Shown: piece by piece, positions 34,154-45,726 of the stretch
Position numbering within the stretch: the stretch's first letter is position 1
How the letters are laid out: the number at the start of each line of letters is the position of its first letter
Origin: Saxidomus purpurata
Lineage: Eukaryota; Mollusca; Bivalvia; Venerida; Veneridae
Assembly: GCA_022818135.1 (NCBI GenBank)
Contig: JAFMSR010000003.1
Location: 31,073,962 to 31,137,961, forward strand
Length of the DNA stretch: 64,000 nt
Reading direction: 5' to 3'
The notes under the pieces: model-generated
The model's input: the letters and a program-made list of their open reading frames with translations, nothing else
What the model was told of the DNA's origin: nothing
Databases searched by the model: none
Made by a program: the position numbers and the translations under genes

Positions 34154-34654
34154 TAAGTTTTCCTATATGCGCCTTTGTAAAACAAATGATCCCCCCCGGG
34201 CAAAGTCAATTTTGCCCCAGGGGCATAATTCGAACAAACTTTGAAGAAGTCTTCTAGGCAATGCTACATGCCACATATCTAAGCTCTAGGCCTTGTGGTT
34301 TCAGAGAAAAAGATTTTTAAAGTTTTCCCTATATAAGCCTTTGTAAAACTAAGTGACCCCCGGTGCGGGGTCAATTTTGACCAGGGGGTCATAATTTGAA
34401 CAGTCTTAGTAGAGGTCCACTAGCCAATGCTACATGCCAAATATCTAAGCTCTAGGCCTTGTGGTTTCAAAGAAGAAGATTTTTTAAAGTTTTTACTATA
34501 TAAGCCTTTGTAAAACTAAGTGATCCCCCCGTGCGTGGTCAATTTTGATCTGAGGGTCATAATTTGAACAATCTTGGTAGAGGTCCACTAGCCAATGCTA
34601 CATTCCAAATATCTAAGCTCTAGGCCTTTTGGTTTCAGAGAAGAAGATTTTTAA

Positions 34655-35334
34655 AGGTGGTCAATTACTTTTAAGCAACATTTTATGACAATTTTTACTT
34701 TTTGTTTATTCTGTTAGAGATTAATTTAATGAACAAAAAGACCCATTACACTGAGTTAGATCCCTATCAGAAATTTACATTTTATTAACTTTTATGAAAT
34801 TTTGTTATTACTCCCCTTTAATATGGAAGTATTTAAAACGTTGAGTATTTCTTTGTTATTTCAATATAATTTCTACTTTTACATTTGAATTGGATAGATT
34901 TACAAATATCCTAACATTCTGAACCAAAATGCAAGTTTTAAACCTACGTTTAGCTTCTGAATTGATTTATTTCCAACCTATCTTGGGTGCGCACCCAAGA
35001 TAGGTAAAGGGAGGTAATAATATCTTTTCAAACTTGAATTTCTAATGAATTCCATCTAAATATATAATATTTAATGCAAATATTTCACAAATATAATATA
35101 ATAGGTCTTATATTTATATCTTTCTGCAGGCAAAGTATGTGTATCAAATTTTTACTTATGATAAAATAACTCTATCTTGGTTGGGCAACCAGGATAGGAA
35201 AATCAAATTTTAAAAATACCTCCAGTGAAAATCTTACTTGAATTAAGTGCTAAGTGAACATAAATAAGTGTAAATGATCAGATGTTAAAGTTTCAAACAA
35301 ATCTGTTACATGGCCAAATTCCAATTATAAACCT
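34655..35334. mobile_element. TTAA-flanked MITE copy 1, 680 bp, with 28-bp perfect palindrome
   Basis: Flanked by TTAA at 34651-34654 and 35335-35338, with short TIRs (AGGT…ACCT). A perfect 28-bp palindrome lies at 34977-35004 (CCTATCTTGGGTGC and its complement). A second imperfect one lies at 35172-35197. A near-identical copy is at 59901-60865. The ends suggest a Kolobok- or piggyBac-type element (inference). Confidence 0.9.
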
Positions 35335-35848
35335 TTAAAGTTTTTACCTACATAAGCCTATGTAAAACTAAGTGACCCCCGTGCGTGGTCAATTTTGATC
35401 CGGGGCTCATAATTTGAACAATCTTGGTAGAGGTCCACTAGCCAATGCTACATGCCAAATATCTAAGCTCTAGGCCTTGTGGTTTCAGAGAAGAAGATTT
35501 TTTAAAGTTTTTCCTATATATTCCTATGCAAAAACTAAGTGCCCACTTGCGCAGGGTCAATTTTGACCCGGAGGTCATAATTTGAACAATCTTGGTAGAA
35601 GTCCGCTAGACGGGTAGGCCTTGTGGTTTCAGAAAAGAATATTTTTATAGTTTTTCCTATTTGTTGCCATAGCAACCAGAGTTCTGCATGGAATGGAATT
35701 CTTTGAACAGTTTTGGTAGAGCTTCATGCAAGGAACATTCCTGCATAGTTTTATCAACATTGGCCTAGAGGTTTCAGAGGAGATGTCATTTGAATCAAAA
35801 TGTTGACGGACGACGGACAATCATCGATCAGAAAAGGTGAGCTAAAAA

Positions 35849-36460
35849 CACATCTAAATGAAGAAAAAGAAGGTAAGTTGATAACCCTTAATTCCTTACT
35901 TGGGTCCCACTGCATCCCATCAACACCTTAAATCTCATTGGCCATGGGATGTCATGTTTTGATAGACAATCTTCTTTTAAATACATCCTAAAGTCATTTG
36001 ACATTTAATGGAGAAGTATTTTTGTTGAAATTTTCCAAAGTTATCGAATGGAGAAATTGATAACCTTTCAAACAAATGAATTTCACTTAAACATCTTGTT
36101 AGAGAATCACTATGACACATTGGGATCATTCATTTGATATAAATTTATAATCAGTTAATGGTTTTTAATATGTTTTAGAAATGATACTGTAGAGCCATAT
36201 AAGGCAGTCAGTCACACTTGGTACTAAGAGGGTCATTATCATATGACAATTATTTCTATGAAATTATTATTTACATGTGTATATCGAAATCTAAATGAGG
36301 TGATCCACCTCTACTGGAGGTCTGGAATTTTTTATTGACATTGCAATATGCACAGATACCAAAGTGAAGAGTATTCCCTCAGATGTCACCACTGTACTGC
36401 TGTGTAAATATTAAGTCTGCAAAGTATGGAACGCCAACTCTACATATACTCAAATATTTG
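35849..36460. other. intergenic, nothing recognised
   Basis: AT-rich sequence without recognised gene or repeat end. A weak inverted pair 'gcatcccat'/'atgggatgt' lies at about 35912-35952, and 'gaggtgatccacctc' at 36297-36311. Confidence 0.4.
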
Positions 36461-36462
36461 AA

Positions 36463-36837
36463 GAGGTCTTTAAATATTTGGAGAGCTCTTCAAATAATAT
36501 TAGAGGTCTCAATTTCAATTAGAGATATCTCCAAATAATTATAGCGCGCAAAAATTGTAATAGAGAGGTCTTTAAATAATTGGAGAGCTCTCTAATTCAA
36601 TTATTGATATCAAAAATTGATTTAAAGTGCACAATAAATGAATTGAAGACCTCTCCAATTCAATTGAAGATATCAAAAATCAAGGTGTATTTCAGCTGTT
36701 TTTAAGAGCTGTGTAATTGAATGCAAGAGGTCTCTTATTGATTTGAAGACCTCTGTAATTGTTTTATAGCGCACTACAAATTAATTTATAGAGGTCTTGA
36801 ATTCAATTAGAGACCTCTCTAAATCTATTTGAGCGCG
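36463..36837. repeat. phased array of short palindromes, ~20.5-bp spacing
   Basis: Eighteen 6-10-bp palindromic or near-palindromic cores (GAGGTCTT, GAGAGCTCTT, GAGATATCTC, AGCGCGC, GAAGACCTC and variants) are separated by AT-rich spacers. By my count they start at 36463, 36481, 36503, 36522, 36543, 36565, 36583, 36606, 36627, 36645, 36666, 36706 (one step skipped), 36727, 36745, 36768, 36791, 36810 and 36831. The centres vary but the outer AG…CT and the spacing are kept. No coding potential. Confidence 0.8.
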
Positions 36838-36839
36838 GT

Positions 36840-37518
36840 GCAATTTTCATATTCAGACACATATTAACTAAATGCATGGATAAAGTTTAACAGTGACATT
36901 CTTCTTACATGCTTTCCAGTTCTTGTAACTTTTATGACCCAAAGTGTAAAGATCAGTTTGACATTTCTTGAAAGGGTGAAGGCAGCATCTTCAAAGGGGG
37001 TTCAAATATCAATTCATTGTGCAATGCATGCCTGCAGCCAGCCTTCCAAAATGTTTGGTGTGTACTGATCCTGAGCTATGAAGTGCCAAAGGGGACAGGT
37101 ATTGGTGGAGGTTGAGGGTCTCCCTAGGATGAAATTCTGAAGTTAAAATGCTAAATCCAAGCTTTTACAAGTAGAAATTACATATTTTTTGTGTGTACGA
37201 AATTTGACTTTTAATGATTTTCCTCCAAAAAAGTGTCATTTGAATATACATCATTAGCACAAGACAACTGGGGGGAGGGTGTGTGGGGCAGATGTTAAAT
37301 CCTGTATTCTTGTGGCTAAGAAAGCCTTATTTATGAGTAGGAATTATATACACTTTGAGACCAGGTGCTTGTCAAAAACAAATGGGTGCAAACACACCCA
37401 ATGCACTCCCCCACCCCATCCTTGCTATGGGATTGCAATGTAATCAGCTGTACATGAGATTCAATGAAACTGCGCACTAAGTGCAGATCTTTCCTTAACA
37501 AAGAGACACTAATTTCAA
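36840..37518. other. intergenic, nothing recognised
   Basis: No gene or repeat end seen. It ends at the head of the next 144-bp cluster. Confidence 0.4.
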
Positions 37519-39018
37519 ACTAGAGCTATCACTAAATGTGATTAATACCCCCAAAAGACTGCTTTATAAACTGAGAAAGTTCGTAGTAACAGAATACCTT
37601 GCAAACAAACTAAAAAGAGATATTGTTCTTGGCAATAACTCTGTAATTTGTCAAGATAGAGTTATGGTTCTTGTACACTGCACTTCCTCTCATAGTGCTA
37701 GACCATTGTATGAAGTTGTATTGAATTCCAACCAATAGTTTTCGAATAATGCTCCGGACAAGTAAAAGTAACAAAGGGCAATAACTCTGAAATGAGTCAA
37801 GATAGAGTTATTGTTCTTTCGCACTGCACTTCCTGTCATTGTGCTTGACCATTTTATGAAGTTGTATTGAATTCCAACCAGAAGTTTTCGAAAAATGCTC
37901 CAGACAAGGAAAAGTAACAAAGGGCAATAACTCTGTAATGAGTCAAGATTGAGTTATGGTTCCTGTGCACTGCACTTCCTCTCATTGTGCTTGACCATTG
38001 TATGAAGTTGTTTTGAATTCCAACTAGTACTTCTCGAATTATGCTCCGGACAAGGAAAAGTAACAAAGGGCAATAACTCTGTAATGAGTCAAGATGGAGT
38101 TATGGTTCTTGTGCACTGCACTTCCTCTCAATGTACTTGACCATTGTATGAGGTTATATTGAATTCCAACCAGTAGTTTTCAAGTAATGCTCTGGAGAAG
38201 AAAAAATAATAAAGGGCAATAACTCTGAAAATACTCTAAGATAGAGTTATGGTTCTTGTACACTGCACTTCCTCTCATTGTGCTTGATCATTGTATGAAA
38301 TTGTACTGAATTCCAACCAGTAGTTTTCAAGTTATGCTCCGGACAAGGAAAAGCAACAAAGGGCAATAACTCTGTAATTAGTCAAGATGGAGTTATGGTT
38401 CTTCTGCACTGCACTTCCTCTCAATGTGCTTGACCATTGTATGAAGTTGTATTGAATTCCAACAAGTACTTTTCAAGTTATGCTCCGGACAAGGAAAAGT
38501 AACAAAGGGCAATAACTCTGTAATTAGTCAAGATGGAGTTATAGTTCTTGTGCACTGCACTTCCTCTCAATGTGCTTGACCATTGTATGAAGTTGTATTG
38601 AATTCCAACCAGTAGTTTTCAAGTTATGCTCCGGACAAGGAAAACTAACAAAGGGCAATAACTCTGTAATTTGTCAAGATGGAGTTATGGTTCTTGTACA
38701 CTGCACTTCCTCTCATAGTGCTAGACCATTGTATGAAGTTGTATTGAATTCCAACCAATAGTTTTCGAATAATGCTCCGGACAAGTAAAAGTAACAAAGG
38801 GCAATAACTCTGAAATGAGTCAAGATAGAGTTATTGTTCTTTCGCACTGCACTTCCTGTCATTGTGCTTGACCATTTTATGAAGTTGTATTGAATTCCAA
38901 CCAGAAGTTTTCGAAAAATGCTCCGGACAAGGAAAACTAACAAAGGGCAATAACTCTGTAATTAGTCAAGATGGAGTTATAGTTCTTGTGCACTGCACTT
39001 CCTCTCAATGTGCTTGAT
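37519..39018 (+). repeat. 144-bp pearl-like cluster, 3' end missing, with higher-order duplication
   Basis: The head (ACTAGAGCTATCACTAAATG) and first ~900 bp are nearly identical to 32936-33800. Ten units follow. A two-unit block at about 37690-37930 recurs at 38713-38940, giving a ~1,020-bp higher-order repeat. The (GACC)n seed and terminal hairpin are absent; the array runs into another repeat family near 39018. Confidence 0.85.
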
Positions 39019-39600
39019 CCTTGACAGAATTACCTTCTCCTGCCCATGTTTGGGAATCATGATGGTAAACAAGTATTCCAACTTTCAAATCTAAAACAGT
39101 TCAGTCAAAAAGTGGACTGGTACGAAAAACTTAACCAAGATTCTAAGTCGATAAAAGGCCTTAATTTTTAAAACAAATCCCTGACAGAGTTACCTTCTCT
39201 TGCATACAATTGGGGGTAATGATGTGAAATAGCATTAAAAGTTTCAAAGCAATATCTCAAAGGGTTAAGGCAATAAGTGGATTTTACCCATATTCAATGT
39301 ATTTTCTAAGTCAAAAAGGGGCATAATTCTGTCAAAAACCTTGACAGAGTTATGTCCTCTTGTCTGTTGATGATGGTCGTGATGATAAACAAGTATGGTT
39401 AGTTTCAAAGCAATACCTCCAATGGTTTTGAAATAAAGTGAGGTGGTACGAAAAACTTAACCAAGCTCAATACACTTTCTAAGTAAAAAAGGGCCATAAT
39501 TCTGTCAAAAACCTTGACAGAGTTATGTAGCTCTTGTCTGTAGATGGAGGTTGTGATGCAGTGAAAAAAATGAAATTTAAATCAGTTCGATTTCCACCAC
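39019..39600 (+). repeat. tandem ~165-bp repeat, pearl-like core
   Basis: 'accttgacagagttatgt', 'gatgataaacaagtat', 'gtttcaaagcaatacctcc' and 'ggtacgaaaaacttaaccaa' recur three to four times. No head or tail structure was seen. Confidence 0.65.
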
Positions 39601-39625
39601 AGTTTTGAATCTAACTGGTTGAGAC

Positions 39626-39695
39626 GTAAAGACAGACATCTATATAATATCAGTTTGTAAAATCAGTCAGTCTTGCAGTCGAAATATTGAGGCTA
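39626..39695. repeat. 70-bp copy of the right part of the 121-bp mini-element
   Basis: 'gtaaagacagacatctatat' through 'gaaatattgaggcta' matches 50411-50480 with only two or three differences. Here the left part and a TSD are not recognised. Confidence 0.75.
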
Positions 39696-39903
39696 ATGAT
39701 TTCCTTGCTTGCAAGTATCCCCATACAACACAACTTCGTCCACAACGGAAGTTCGACCGGCCCCGGAAAATAAGTAAAACACGGAAGTTACGTATCGCTT
39801 CCACTTGTCTGCGCACATACGTGTTGAAAGTGGTTGCCGAGTACCAACCATGTAAAAGCAACTAAAATGGAGATAAGAAAGGCTTGTTTTCTGACATCGC
39901 TTA

Positions 39904-40092
39904 TGTTACATTATTGCCAGTGTTTAATCCAAGCTGATTCGCTACCTGTATTTATACTGCTGATAAGCAACGCCCACTGACCATTATATGAACTCACATT
40001 AATTTCTATCTGTGGGTCACTTTTCTTCCAGAATAAATCTAGTAAACATGAACGCTCACTTGCTCTTTTATTAAACCCATCACATCAAAACA
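39904..40092 (+). repeat. 5' LTR, 189 bp
   Basis: Starts TGTTACATTATTGCC and ends …CATCACATCAAAACA, the usual TG…CA. It includes AATAAA at 40033-40038 as a candidate poly(A) signal. The boundary is set by the TSD GCTTA on the left and the PBS on the right. Confidence 0.9.
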
Positions 40093-40110
40093 TGGTGTCA
40101 GAAATAAAGT
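40093..40110 (+). promoter_or_regulatory. primer-binding site, tRNA-Leu-like
   Basis: TGGTGTCAGAA follows the LTR end directly and is complementary to the 3' end of a tRNA-Leu (…TTCTGACACCA). It primes minus-strand DNA synthesis in this family. Confidence 0.75.
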
Positions 40111-40200
40111 GACTATCAAACAGAAATATTTAATGATATACTGAGGAATTACACATCATTTTCTGGACTTATCTTTGTGTAAAAGTGCCATTGTCAAAAG

Positions 40201-40674
40201 ATGGATTCACAAAATAATCCAAGAATGGATTGGGAGTCAAGGGACCTACCAAATGCGTTCAAACGCTTCAAAGAACATGCAGAATGCATGTTTGGCGGAC
40301 CACTTGAAAAGAAAACGGAAGAGTCAAAATGTAACTACCTTATGCTGTGGATGGGTGAAAAGGGAAGACAGATATTCTCCACATGGGACATAAGTGCTGA
40401 AGACAGGAAATTACTCAAAACCTACTATGATGGTTTTGCCAACTACTGTGAGCCTAAATCCAATCGGATATACAGTCGCTACAAACTAAAGTCGCGAATT
40501 CAACAGGAAGGAGAACCATTTGAGCAGTTTGTCACAGAACTGAAGCTCTTAGTCAAGGACTGTGGATATCCTGATACAATAAGAGAAGAAATGATTCGTG
40601 ATCATATTGTATTTGGTGTCAATTCACAAAAAATTCGTGAAAAATTGATAAATCACGCTGGAGAAATGTATTGA
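40201..40674 (+). pseudogene. gag, N-terminal part, ends at a frame break
   Basis: Starts at the first Met after the PBS. It contains a capsid-like stretch (FEQFVTELKLLVKDCGYP; REEMIRDHIVFGV) typical of Ty3-type Gag. The frame ends prematurely at 40672, and the same protein continues from about 40667 in the frame of pol, so a single-base shift lies near 40664-40670. It is either mutation or base-calling error. In this lineage gag and pol often form one frame. Confidence 0.85.
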
Positions 40675-43198
40675 CATTGCTCAGACATACGAATTAAGCC
40701 AGAGTCAGGCTAGAGACATAAATAGCCAAACGCAATCCGTAAGCACTGTTGGAAGACGGTCATCACAGAGATCTCAACAGCAGTTTCAAGGACGAAATCA
40801 CCAAGGTCAAAATGAACCGAGTGGCAGGAAACCTCAAAAGAAGTACCAAATGAACTATCAAAACGGTCACCAACCTAGACATGACAGCTATAGTTCTGCG
40901 TGTGGAAAATGTGGACATAAACATTCGCAACACGAAAAGTGCCCTGCTAAAGGGAAAGTTTGTTTATATTGTGGGAAACTCAACCATTTTTCAACAGTGT
41001 GTAGACAAAAGGAATATAACAATAGAAACGTTTATGAGGTAAACAATTTTGATTCTACACCTGATCTTGATAACCCAGATTCTGATTGTTCCCCTTCCCT
41101 CCAAAGTGAAGAATTGTATGTTAATACAATTGAACACGACCCTATTTCCAACCAGGCCTTTGCCAAAGTTGTCGTCTGTTCAAAACCGGTCACATTTAAG
41201 ATTGACACGGGTGCACAAGTAAATGTCCTCCCAAGGTCATTTCAAACATCTCTGAAGATAACAGGTCCTATTCAAAACACGCACAAACGCCTCACTGCAT
41301 ATGATGGGACCCCACTGAAAGTAGATGGCTTCTTAAATCTACCTTGTCAGTACAATGGACAAAATTTTCATGAGGATTTTTACATAATAGACACAAACTC
41401 AAGCCCAATACTAGGACTGCAGACTTGCCTGAGATTTAATCTCATTAAATTAGTCCTAGCTATGAACTCAACCTCTATTTACACAAAAGAATCTGTTGTA
41501 AATAAATACACAGATGTATTTCATGGAATAGGTCAGTTACCCGGGGAATGTGAAATTCACCTGCGAAATGATGTAACTCCAGTAATCCATCCACCTCGTA
41601 AAGTTCCCATTGCAATAAGAAATAAATTAAAGACTGAGCTTGACCGAATGGAAAATCAAAACATCATAACAAAGGTCACAGAGCCTACAGACTGGGTTAA
41701 TAGTCTAGTCACGGTTGAAAAAGCCAACGGATCTCTTAGGATATGTTTAGACCCCAAGGATCTGAACAATGCAATCGAAAGGCCCCACTATCCAAATAAA
41801 ACATTAGATGACATCTTGCCTGAACTGTCAAACGCAACAGTGTTTTCCAAATTTGATGCACGTAGTGGTTATTGGTCCATTAAATTGACAGAACAGTCAT
41901 CATATTTGACAACATTCAATACACCCTTCCATAGGTACAGATTTTTGCGTTTGCCCTTTGGCATTTGTAATGCCAATGATCTTTTTCAGTCAAAAATGGA
42001 TCAGTGCCTCGAAAACCTCCAAGGTGTTAGGACAATTGTTGATGATATTGTTGTCTATGGCAAAAATCATGAAGAACATGACCGAAATCTCGACCAACTT
42101 ATGATAAGATGTCGAGAAATGGGCATCCAACTAAATCCTGACAAAACAGAAGTAGGCAAATCCAAGATACCATTCTTTGGTCACCTCCTCACCTCTCATG
42201 GTTTGAAAATGGACCCTTCAAAGGTCCAGGCAATTCAACAAATGCCTGCACCAACATCCAAGTCAGAACTTCAAACTATATTGGGAATGGTTACATACCT
42301 ACAAAGGTTTGCACCTAACCTCTCTCAAATTACAGCGCCATTACGACAGCTTTTGTCTAAAGATGCTGAATTTAGATGGGATGCGCCCCAGGAGGAAGCC
42401 CTACAAAAGGTCAAAAATATTATCACGCAGAGCCCAGGGCCTGTACTTGCATATTTCGATCCAAATAAGGAAGTTACCTTACAAGTAGATGCTTCCAAAT
42501 ATGGTCTTGCGGCAGTTCTTATGCAAGATGGTAGGCCAATATCATTTGCATCAAAGTCCTTCACCCGAACTGAGGTCAATTATGCTCAGATCACCAAAGA
42601 GCTATATGCTATCCTATTTGGATGTAAAAGATTCCATCAATACACATATGGCAGAAGTATTACATGTCAAAGTGACCATAAACCGCTTCTTGCCATATGG
42701 AAGAAAGGGCTACACTCAGCACCACTTCGCATGCAGCGCATGCTTCTACAGCTGCAAAAATATGATATAAAGTTAATATTTATACCAGGTAAAGACATTC
42801 CACTTGCAGATACATTATCTCGCAAATTCTTACCTGACACATACCCAGAGATTGCAGAGGGTTTGGATATCAATGTACACGCTCTCATCTCAAGCCTGCC
42901 TATAAGCGATCAAATATTTGAGCTTATTAGGACAGCCACACAATCAGACATACAAATGCAAATGCTTAAACAGGTTATCCTTGAAGGTTGGCCCAATGAC
43001 AGAGCCAACTGCCCCATTCAGTTATTAGAATTTTGGAACTTTCGGGACGAACTTTCTGTCATTGATGGTATAATCTTAAAAAGCTCCAAAATACTCATTC
43101 CCAAAGAGCTCAGACCTCTAATGCTTGAAAAGATACATGACTCACACCTGTACACAGCGTGCACGGGAACTACTGTTTTGGCCAAATATGCCAGATGA
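40667..43198 (+). pseudogene. gag C-terminus and pol: zinc knuckles, protease, RT, RNase H, start of integrase
   Basis: Open from about 40667 with the first Met at 40850. Counting from that Met: zinc knuckles at residues 18-51 (CGKCGHKHSQHEKC and CLYCGKLNHFSTVC), protease FKIDTGAQVNVLP with DTGA at 119-122, reverse transcriptase 250-440 (KFDARSGYWSIKL; RLPFGICNA; active-site VDD at 397-399 within RTIVDDIVVYGKN), and RNase H 540-655 (LQVDASKYGLAAVL, SDHKPLLAI, PLADTLSRK). The catalytic residues of RT and RNase H are intact. The frame ends at 43196 inside the integrase zinc domain (HDSHLYTACTGTT), where the continuing frame starts within 43125-43170. Confidence 0.9.
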
Positions 43199-44280
43199 CA
43201 TTAAGTCAACAGTACTAAAGTGTCCAATTTGCATCGAACACAGGTGCTCAAATGCTAAAGAGCCATTACAGCCTACAACAGTACCTGATAGACCATGGCA
43301 AATCTGTTCAACAGACTTGTTTCACTGGAACAACAGTGATTATATACAGCAAATATTTCGAAGTAAGCCAGCTAATAAGTACTAGCTCAAAATCGGTCAT
43401 TGAAAAGTTGAAAGGTTACTTCAGCAGGCATGGGATTCCAGAGACATTGTATTCAGATAATGGGCCTTGTTATGCAAGTTTTGAGTTCAAGGATTTCTCT
43501 AAACAGTATGACTTCCTGCATGTTACGTCATCCCCAAATCATCAGTCAGGAAATGGTTTGGCTGAGGTAACAGTGAAAACAATCAAGTCCCTGTTTACAA
43601 AAACTAGGCAGGCTGGGAAAGATCCTTATCTAGCACTCCTTGAATATAGAAATGCCCCATTAGCCTGTGGGAAGTCCCCTTCACAATTATTAATGAGTAG
43701 ACAGCTCCGGTCAACTCTGCCATTAATTTCCCAGAAACTTGAGCCTCATGTGCCCAATAAACAAATCATCAAAGAGAAAATGGTTAGGTCAAAGGAAAAA
43801 TCAAAGTTTCATTATGACCAATCTACTAAACCCCTGAAACCCTTAGAAACTGGAGAGGCAGTAAGGATAAGGCAAGGCAAACAATGGTTACCAGCCACAG
43901 TTAAACAAAAAGAGCATGATAGATCATATCTTGTGGCAACTGAAAATGGAGCCATTTACAGAAGAAATAGGCGTCACCTCCTCAAATCAAATGAACAGTC
44001 CTTTCAAGAATTAGATCATAATCTTACGTCACATACTCCTCCCATAGAGGACCAACACAACTTCAATAACTCTGTGCCTAGTCCCGTGGTAAACAAATGG
44101 CCTGAAGGGTTAAAGACTCCAAGTCAAATATCGACAACCCAGAATCCAACTATATCCCCTACAGAAGCCGAACAATCACCTGTCAAAACCTACTCACCTT
44201 TATCCCAGAGCCCTGCCTCCCCTACATATACAACAAGATCAGGTCGTAGTGTTAAACAGCCTCAAAGACTGACATATTAA
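43125..44280 (+). pseudogene. integrase, in two frames, with C-terminal tail
   Basis: Part one (to 43385) carries ARELLFWPNMPDDIKSTV and the KCPIC half of the HHCC zinc finger, then the first catalytic Asp in STDLF. A second break lies near 43340-43365. Part two (to 44280) carries the second Asp in YSDNGPCY and the Glu in NHQSGNGLAEVTVKTIK, so all three DDE residues can be seen, though not in one frame. The tail is Ser/Pro/Thr-rich and ends with RSGRSVKQPQRLTY, a motif common at the end of this lineage's integrases. The breaks make this copy non-coding as read. Confidence 0.85.
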
Positions 44281-44681
44281 TACATTATTAATATTGACGC
44301 TAGATTGATTATTATATGCTTATAATACACTGTACTATGATTATAATTGCCGTAAAGCATTTATCATTGAACATTTGATGCGCAGATTCATTACAATTAT
44401 TTGGGATGTAATACATGTGTTATCATGGAAAGGTGCATTGCAGGTGAAATTGGAGCAATAAATAATCAATCAAACTGACATTACTCAGTGATGGTGTGAG
44501 AACACAACTTCTCTTATAAACATTATAACGGAGAGCATAACACCACCAGAGTTCCAGATTTGAACAGTTTATAATAAAAGACTATCCCTGCTTATTAGCA
44601 GCTGAGAAAATCAGATAACCCGGAAATGAACTCTAGTGAATGAATCTCTCAATTCATTGATCAGTATCTATTTCAATTTTC

Positions 44682-44695
44682 TAAAGAAAGGGAGA
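44682..44695 (+). promoter_or_regulatory. polypurine tract
   Basis: AAAGAAAGGGAGA immediately precedes the 3' LTR start TGTTACATT. It is the plus-strand primer site of the retrotransposon. Confidence 0.85.
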
Positions 44696-44709
44696 TGTTA
44701 CATTATTGC
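44696..44709 (+). repeat. 3' LTR, first 14 bp (left of nested insertion)
   Basis: TGTTACATTATTGC is identical to the first 14 bp of the 5' LTR. The LTR resumes at 47311, and 14 plus 175 bp equals the 189 bp of the 5' LTR. Confidence 0.9.
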
Positions 44710-44710
44710 T

Positions 44711-44820
44711 AGCCTGGTCACCAGGCCCTGAAATATATCTTTTACTAATAAATATCTATCAGTTTTGTTCTAAAGCCAGTCTACTATCCAGCGCCGATTT
44801 CAGGGCCTGGTAAAAGGCGA
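44711..44820. repeat. left terminal hairpin of nested element
   Basis: ACCAGGCCCTGAAAT (44720-44734) pairs perfectly with ATTTCAGGGCCTGGT (44797-44811) over a 62-nt loop. The outermost bases form a second small palindrome GCCTGGT-C-ACCAGGC. AAAAGGCGA follows. Confidence 0.85.
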
Positions 44821-45726
44821 TTCAAAACACCTCAGAAAACTGAGGTGTCTTCAATCAATGCCAAATCTTGACCGTTCTCTCCCAGCAGGTGATTAAATTT
44901 TATTGCCTGGTGTTTATAATATACAGCCGATAAAATCTCTTGTGGTAACACTAGTGGTCAGTTTGTCATTAGAACCTTGAAACTAGAAGACAGGATTTAC
45001 ATGATGAAAATCTTGAATTGAAATTATGTTTTGTTTTGTTCACAAACTGGCAGTGATAAAAGTTTACCTTTTGAAATGACTCCATGGTTGCATTTGTTGC
45101 CTTATGCATCAAGTGTGCAAGTATTTTGTTTATGAAAATGCACAGTAGAACACTTTTCACATTACTTAAAACGTGTGTTAACAATTATGGGTCTTTGCAC
45201 AAAACATCCTACTTTCATTTTGAACTGCTAATGTTACTTTGGATATAGCTATCTTCTAACAAACCTGGCCTGCAGGATACTTTAACCATAGTAAAACTTC
45301 CTGATTTAAATAGTAATATTTAAAGACATGTACATTTATCAAATATATCAAAGTGTGTGCAAGAATTATTTTTAGTATTGACAATAAGATGACGTGTATT
45401 GCTGTACTGGGCAATAATCTGGAGAAGTGGGTAAATTGCCCAATTTCTATACAGATCATGCAGACTCCAAATAATATCATCAATTAAAGTTTTCTAAAAA
45501 TCAAATGAAAAATAAATTGTGTAGAGTATAATATATTTTTGCAGAACATTTTTATAATAAACATAATATATTGATGAAGTGGGAACATTGTCTAATAAAG
45601 TAATCACATAGTATATAGAATAGTACCAACTTACAAAATTTATGATATTCAATACAAAATATGAAGCATGTAGAAGGCAAGAAGGGTTTAATATGGCAAG
45701 ACAATTTACTTTTTAATAAAAAAAAT

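Larger units (their letters stand above)
32849..35848 (+). mobile_element. composite GAGGGCC-family element with two nested insertions
   Basis: The head is at 32849 (ACAAGAGGGCAAAGATGGCC). The first 88 bp match the copy at 15383 almost exactly. The element is then interrupted by a 144-bp-family element (32936-34153) and resumes at the next base ('ataagttttcc…'). It is interrupted again by a TTAA MITE (34655-35334), resumes, and ends 'ggacgacggacaatcatcga' and 'aggtgagctaaaaa'. The order of insertion is unambiguous. Confidence 0.85.

Noticed and set aside
1..39018. Centromeric or classical satellite
   Set aside because: The 144-bp arrays are short, dispersed and bounded by heads, GACC seeds and terminal hairpins, which fits mobile elements better.
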